From CAZTAK01 sp964611585 (GTDB lineage Bacteria > Pseudomonadota > Alphaproteobacteria > SHVP01), in assembly GCA_964611585.1 (NCBI GenBank), contig CAZTAK010000056.1:1-18507 (forward strand): a stretch of DNA of 18,507 bases, in the 5' to 3' direction. The notes under the pieces were generated by a model. It was not told the DNA's origin and searched no databases. It saw only the letters and a program-made list of their open reading frames with translations. Below are positions 14,955 to 18,507 of this stretch, piece after piece (within the stretch, counting starts at the first letter, position 1; every line of letters begins with the position of its first letter). The position numbers and the translations under genes are program-made.

Positions 14955-15365
14955 ATGAAGCCTGATCACATGGCGAGCAGCAACCGCCCTCTGTCACCCC
15001 ACCTGCAAATCTGGCGCTGGCAAATCACAATGTCGGTGTCGATGCTGCACCGGGGGAGCGGCGTTATCCTGGGATTCGGTGCGGTCATCCTAACCTACTG
15101 GCTGATCGCACTCGCCGCCGGCCCCGACGCCTACGGGACGGCGCAAATGCTGATCGGCAGCTGGCTCGGACGGCTGATCCTGTTTGGGCTCACCGCGTCG
15201 CTGGTCGCTCATTTCATCAACGGGGTCCGGCATCTGCTCCTGAATGCGGGAATAGGCCTTCCACTACCTACCGTGCGCGCCACCGGCTGGATGGTAATGG
15301 CGGCGACACCAATCGTGACGGTCCTGATCTGGATTGCGGGCTACGCCGTGCGGGGGTCGCTATGA
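14955..15365 (+). CDS. sdhC: Succinate dehydrogenase cytochrome b556 subunit
   Basis: SdhC is a membrane anchor of complex II that helps bind heme b and ubiquinone. The protein is 136 residues with three predicted transmembrane helices (about 32-55, 68-92 and 110-132). RPLSPHLQIWRW at 11-22 and SMLHRGSGVILG at 29-40 are family signatures; the serine and arginine of the latter line the quinone site in E. coli. H86 in AHFINGVRH matches the heme ligand H84 of E. coli SdhC. The start could be ATG 14955 or ATG 14970 (MASSNRPLSP), and neither has a strong ribosome-binding site. The 203-bp region upstream could hold a separate promoter. The stop overlaps sdhD as ATGA. Confidence 0.95.
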   Translation: MKPDHMASSNRPLSPHLQIWRWQITMSVSMLHRGSGVILGFGAVILTYWLIALAAGPDAYGTAQMLIGSWLGRLILFGLTASLVAHFINGVRHLLLNAGIGLPLPTVRATGWMVMAATPIVTVLIWIAGYAVRGSL

Positions 15366-15742
15366 GCCTGCGCACACCCATCGGCCGCGCGCGCGGCTTC
15401 GGATCGTCCCAGGACGGGACGCATCACTGGTGGCACCAGATCCTGACCGCCGTCGCACTGCTGCCGCTGTCGGCGTGGTTCGTTATTTCGCTGGTTGCGC
15501 TGTCGGACGCCCCCTACGAAGAGATCACCGCCTGGCTCGCCTCGCCGGTGGTGGCCGGGCTGATGCTGGTGCTGATCTATGCCACCTTCTATCACCTCAA
15601 GCTCGGCCTGCAGGTGATGATCGACGATTATGTCCATACCAAATGGCGCAAATTCTCCAGCCAGATCGCACTGTTGTTCGGCATTATCGTTCTCGGCCTG
15701 ACGTGCATGCTGGCTGTGTTGTGGACCGCGCTGGGAGCTTGA
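15362..15742 (+). CDS. sdhD: Succinate dehydrogenase membrane anchor subunit
   Basis: SdhD is the second membrane anchor of complex II. The protein is 126 residues with three hydrophobic helices (about 27-47, 58-80 and 100-123). The alphaproteobacterial signature RTPIGRARGFGSSQDGTHHWW opens the protein. YHLKLGLQVMIDDYVHTKWRK (76-97) contains the histidine expected to contact heme and the aspartate-tyrosine pair near the quinone site. Its ATG overlaps the sdhC stop by four bases, and sdhA begins four bases after its stop, so the three are tightly coupled. Confidence 0.94.
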   Translation: MSLRTPIGRARGFGSSQDGTHHWWHQILTAVALLPLSAWFVISLVALSDAPYEEITAWLASPVVAGLMLVLIYATFYHLKLGLQVMIDDYVHTKWRKFSSQIALLFGIIVLGLTCMLAVLWTALGA

Positions 15743-15746
15743 AGCA

Positions 15747-17540
15747 ATGGCCGGACCCGACTATCCGCTGACCTACCATGACTACGACGTCGTCGTTGTC
15801 GGCGCCGGTGGCGCCGGTTTGCGGGCGACGCTGGGTATGGCGGAAGCCGGTCTCAAGACGGCGTGCCTGACGAAGGTGTTCCCGACGCGCAGTCATACAG
15901 TGGCGGCGCAGGGCGGGATTTCGGCGGCGCTGGGCAACATGGGGGAGGACGACTGGCGCTGGCACATGTACGACACCGTCAAAGGATCGGACTGGCTGGG
16001 TGATCAGGACGCAATCGAGTACATGTGCCGCGAGGCGTCCGCCGCGGTGATCGAGCTTGAACATTTCGGCGTTCCCTTTTCGCGTACCGATGACGGCCGT
16101 ATCTATCAGCGCGCCTTCGGCGGCATGACAACCCGTTTCGGCGAAGGGACGGCGCTTCGCACCTGTGCCGCCGCCGACCGTACCGGCCATGCCATTCTCC
16201 ACTCGCTTTACCAGCAAAGCCTGAAGCACCAGGCCGAGTTCTTTATCGAGTATTTCGCCATCGACCTGCTGATGAGCGACGACGGGCGCTGTCTCGGCGT
16301 CGTCGCGTGGTGCCTCGACGACGGGAGTCTCCATGTGTTCCGGGGCCACAGCACGATGCTGGCGACGGGCGGCTACGGGCGTACCTATTTCTCGTGCACC
16401 TCGGCCCATACCTGCACCGGTGACGGCAACGGAATGGCCCTCCGGGCGGGCCTGCCGTTGCAGGACATGGAATTCGTCCAGTTCCACCCGACGGGCGTCT
16501 ATGGCGCCGGCGTCCTGATCACGGAAGGCGCGCGCGGCGAAGGCGGATATCTGGCGAACGCTCAGGGCGAGAAGTTCATGGAACGCTATGCGCCGCAGGC
16601 GAAAGACCTCGCCTCACGCGATGTGGTCAGCCGTTCGATGACAATAGAAATGCGCGAGGGGCGGGGCTGCGGCGAGCGCGGCGAGTTCATCAATCTGCAT
16701 CTCGACCACCTCGACCCCGCTGTTATCGCCGAGCGACTGCCCGGAATTACCGAAAGCGCGCAAATCTTCGCCGGCGTCGATGTGACGCGCGAACCGATTC
16801 CGGTGCTGCCGACGGCGCACTACAACATGGGCGGAATCCCGGCCAATTTTAATGGCGAGGTCATCCGCCCCACCGACGGCGATCCCGACGCCATCGTCCC
16901 GGGCCTGATGGCGACCGGCGAGGCCGCCTGCGTTTCGGTTCATGGCGCCAACCGGCTGGGCTCGAACTCGTTGCTGGATATCGTCGTGTTCGGCCGTGCG
17001 GCGGCCCTGCGCTGCGCCGAAATCCTGACCCCCGGCCAGTCGCACCCGGCCCTGCCCAAAAGTGCCGTGGAGGGCATCCTCTCGCACTTCGATGCCCTGC
17101 GGCATGCCAAGGGCAGCCGGCCCACCGCCGACATCCGGCTCGAGATGCAGCGCGCCATGCAAGAAAATTGCGCGGTGTTCCGCACCGGCGAAGTGCTCGA
17201 AGAAGGCAAAAAGAAAATCGAACAGGTGCGCGCCGCGTTCGCCGACGTCAGCGTCGCCGACCGGTCCATGATCTGGAATACCGATCTCGTCGAGACGCTT
17301 GAACTCGACAACCTGCTGGGTCAGGCGATCGTCACCCTGCATTGCGCCGCCAACCGTACCGAGAGCCGCGGCGCCCACGCACGCGAGGATTGGCCCGACC
17401 GTGATGACGAGGAATGGATGAAACATTCGGTCGCCACGCTCGACGACCGCGGCCAGACCACGATCGGCTACCGGCCGGTCCACACCTATACAATGACGGA
17501 CGATGTCGAATATGTGGAACCCAAGGCGCGGGTGTACTGA
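15747..17540 (+). CDS. sdhA: Succinate dehydrogenase flavoprotein subunit
   Basis: SdhA oxidises succinate to fumarate on a covalently bound FAD facing the cytoplasm. The protein is 597 residues, the usual length. The dinucleotide fold VVVGAGGAGLRATLG is at 16-30. H50 in RSHTVAAQGG is the covalent FAD attachment histidine. Active-site residues by comparison with E. coli are H247 (QFHPTG), R291 (SRDVVSR), H358 (TAHYNMGG) and R403 (NRLGSNSLLD). All key residues are present, so it should be active. The quinol-fumarate reductase FrdA is excluded by the sdhCD context. sdhB follows after 34 bp. Confidence 0.98.
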   Translation: MAGPDYPLTYHDYDVVVVGAGGAGLRATLGMAEAGLKTACLTKVFPTRSHTVAAQGGISAALGNMGEDDWRWHMYDTVKGSDWLGDQDAIEYMCREASAAVIELEHFGVPFSRTDDGRIYQRAFGGMTTRFGEGTALRTCAAADRTGHAILHSLYQQSLKHQAEFFIEYFAIDLLMSDDGRCLGVVAWCLDDGSLHVFRGHSTMLATGGYGRTYFSCTSAHTCTGDGNGMALRAGLPLQDMEFVQFHPTGVYGAGVLITEGARGEGGYLANAQGEKFMERYAPQAKDLASRDVVSRSMTIEMREGRGCGERGEFINLHLDHLDPAVIAERLPGITESAQIFAGVDVTREPIPVLPTAHYNMGGIPANFNGEVIRPTDGDPDAIVPGLMATGEAACVSVHGANRLGSNSLLDIVVFGRAAALRCAEILTPGQSHPALPKSAVEGILSHFDALRHAKGSRPTADIRLEMQRAMQENCAVFRTGEVLEEGKKKIEQVRAAFADVSVADRSMIWNTDLVETLELDNLLGQAIVTLHCAANRTESRGAHAREDWPDRDDEEWMKHSVATLDDRGQTTIGYRPVHTYTMTDDVEYVEPKARVY

Positions 17541-17574
17541 GGCCTCCTGAAACAAACTTGAGTGAACGTCTGCG

Positions 17575-18351
17575 ATGGTCGAATTCTTTCTGCCGAAAAA
17601 TTCCCGGATCAAAAAGGGTAAGGTCTGGCCCGCCCCCGCCGGGGCGACCCGGACACGGCGCCTGAAGGTCTATCGCTGGTCGCCCGACGACGGCGAAAAT
17701 CCGCACGTCGATACCTACACGGTCGACCTCGACGATTGCGGGCCGATGGTTCTCGACGCCCTGATCAAGGTCAAGGACGAGATCGACCCGACGCTTACTT
17801 TCCGGCGTTCCTGCCGCGAAGGCGTCTGCGGCAGTTGCGCCATGAACATCGACGGCACCAATACGCTCGCCTGCACCAAGGCGATGGAAGATGTGAAGAA
17901 AGACATCCGCGTCTATCCGCTGCCGCACCAGCCGGTGATCAAGGACCTGGTGCCGGACATGACGAATTTCTTCGCGCAATACGCAACGATCAAACCGTGG
18001 TTGCAAACCGAATCGGCGGCGCCGGTGCGCGAACGGCTGCAGTCGAACGAGGAACGCGCGGAACTCGACGGCCTGTGGGAATGCATTTTGTGCGCCTGCT
18101 GCTCCACCAGTTGTCCGAGTTATTGGTGGAATTCGGACCGCTTCTTTGGCGCGGCGACGTTGTTGCAAGCCTACCGCTGGATCGCCGACAGCCGCGATGA
18201 AGCCGCCGGCGAGCGCCTCGACGATTTGGAAGACTCGTTCCGGCTCTACCGCTGCCACTCCATTCTCAACTGTACCCAGACCTGCCCCAAGGGCCTTAAC
18301 CCGGCGCAGGCGATTGCCGAGACCAAGAAGCGCATCTTCGAAAGGCTCTAG
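17575..18351 (+). CDS. sdhB: Succinate dehydrogenase iron-sulfur subunit
   Basis: SdhB passes electrons from FAD to ubiquinone through three clusters. The protein is 258 residues. The [2Fe-2S] ligands are C80, C85, C88 and C100. The [4Fe-4S] ligands are C170, C173, C176 and C237. The [3Fe-4S] ligands are C180, C227 and C233. All seven C-terminal cysteines keep the exact spacing of E. coli SdhB, offset by 21. The N-terminus (MVEFFLPKNSRIKKGK) is about 20 residues longer than in E. coli, as is usual in alphaproteobacteria. The ribosome-binding site is weak (TGAGTGAA). The TAG stop is formed from TA plus the first base of the repeat element that follows immediately. Confidence 0.98.
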   Translation: MVEFFLPKNSRIKKGKVWPAPAGATRTRRLKVYRWSPDDGENPHVDTYTVDLDDCGPMVLDALIKVKDEIDPTLTFRRSCREGVCGSCAMNIDGTNTLACTKAMEDVKKDIRVYPLPHQPVIKDLVPDMTNFFAQYATIKPWLQTESAAPVRERLQSNEERAELDGLWECILCACCSTSCPSYWWNSDRFFGAATLLQAYRWIADSRDEAAGERLDDLEDSFRLYRCHSILNCTQTCPKGLNPAQAIAETKKRIFERL

Positions 18352-18453
18352 CGCAAATCCCGAGCCGGCGGAATCGCCGGCGACGACGATTTGCGTACTG
18401 TGTCAAAGGGATAGTGCTTTTCGCGTGAGCGCACGCGAACGGGAAAAGCGCGA
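18349..18453 (+). repeat. Complete 101-bp MITE-like palindromic element after sdhB
   Basis: The element is 18351-18451. It is preceded by TA (18349-18350, part of the sdhB stop) and followed by GA (18452-18453), a one-base change from TA. Its ends are GCGCAAATCCCG and, as reverse complement of the right end, GCGCTTTTCCCG, matching at 9 of 12. The B hairpin comes first (GCCGGCG 18364-18370 with CGCCGGC 18375-18381, inside CGCAAATC/GATTTGCG arms). The A hairpin follows (CTTTTC 18417-18422 with GAAAAG 18443-18448). The orientation relative to the host gene is opposite to that at asd and ftsY. Confidence 0.85.
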
Positions 18454-18507
18454 GCGCAAATCCCGAGCCGGCGGAATCGCCGGCGACGACGATTTGCGTA
18501 CTGTGTC
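18454..18507 (+). repeat. Second tandem copy of the element, cut by the window end
   Basis: These 54 bases are identical to 18351-18404, giving a 103-bp tandem period (101-bp element plus two bases). The copy covers the full B hairpin and enters the spacer before the window stops. Further copies may follow outside. Confidence 0.9.

Noticed and set aside
18351..18507. A possible CRISPR or other short-repeat array at the window end.
   Set aside because: The unit is a contiguous 103-bp tandem without distinct spacers, and the same element also occurs singly after asd.

Overview
The window is a GC-rich chromosomal segment of an alphaproteobacterium, most likely near Rhodospirillales. The evidence is gene order: dapF-mtaB-ftsY divergent from ffh-rpsP-rimM-trmD-rplS, then leuC-leuD-leuB-asd, then a malyl-CoA thioesterase/mesaconyl-CoA hydratase pair directly upstream of sdhCDAB. 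Eighteen protein genes are supported. I see no rRNA, tRNA, CRISPR array, prophage or transposase gene. One 100-N scaffold gap (5369-5468) interrupts the end of rpsP and the start region of rimM.

Layout. (1) 1-77: part of a dispersed palindromic repeat. (2) 75-3134, minus strand: dapF, mtaB and ftsY, overlapping one another, read from a promoter whose -10 box sits just before the dapF ATG, so the mRNA may be leaderless. (3) 3135-3406: divergent region with a strong terminator-like hairpin in the ffh leader. (4) 3407-7205, plus: signal recognition particle GTPase Ffh, then the ribosomal protein and tRNA/rRNA maturation genes. (5) 7245-11532, plus: leucine biosynthesis (leuCDB) and aspartate-semialdehyde dehydrogenase. 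(6) 11530-11785: a full repeat element and the 3' flank of pdxY. (7) 11786-12628, minus: pyridoxal kinase. (8) 12778-14751, plus: mcl2-like and mch genes of malyl-CoA/methylmalyl-CoA chemistry. (9) 14955-18351, plus: sdhCDAB, succinate dehydrogenase (complex II). (10) 18349-18507: a tandem of the same repeat, running off the window end.

The genes are core housekeeping. FtsY and Ffh are partners in co-translational membrane targeting. DapF and Asd both belong to the lysine/diaminopimelate branch. Mch and Mcl2 end the ethylmalonyl-CoA route in organisms that have it, delivering malate to the TCA cycle in which Sdh acts.

The least ordinary content is the repeat. Two complete copies are each exactly 101 bp and match at 91 of 101 positions without gaps. 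They have imperfect terminal inverted repeats, contain two hairpins, and abut a TA in a CTAG context. In all three places where it occurs (ftsY, asd, sdhB) the TAG stop codon of the gene consists of the flanking TA plus the first base of the element. This looks like a non-autonomous IS630/Tc1-type miniature element (MITE) that occupies stop codons. I found no convincing undescribed multi-gene system.
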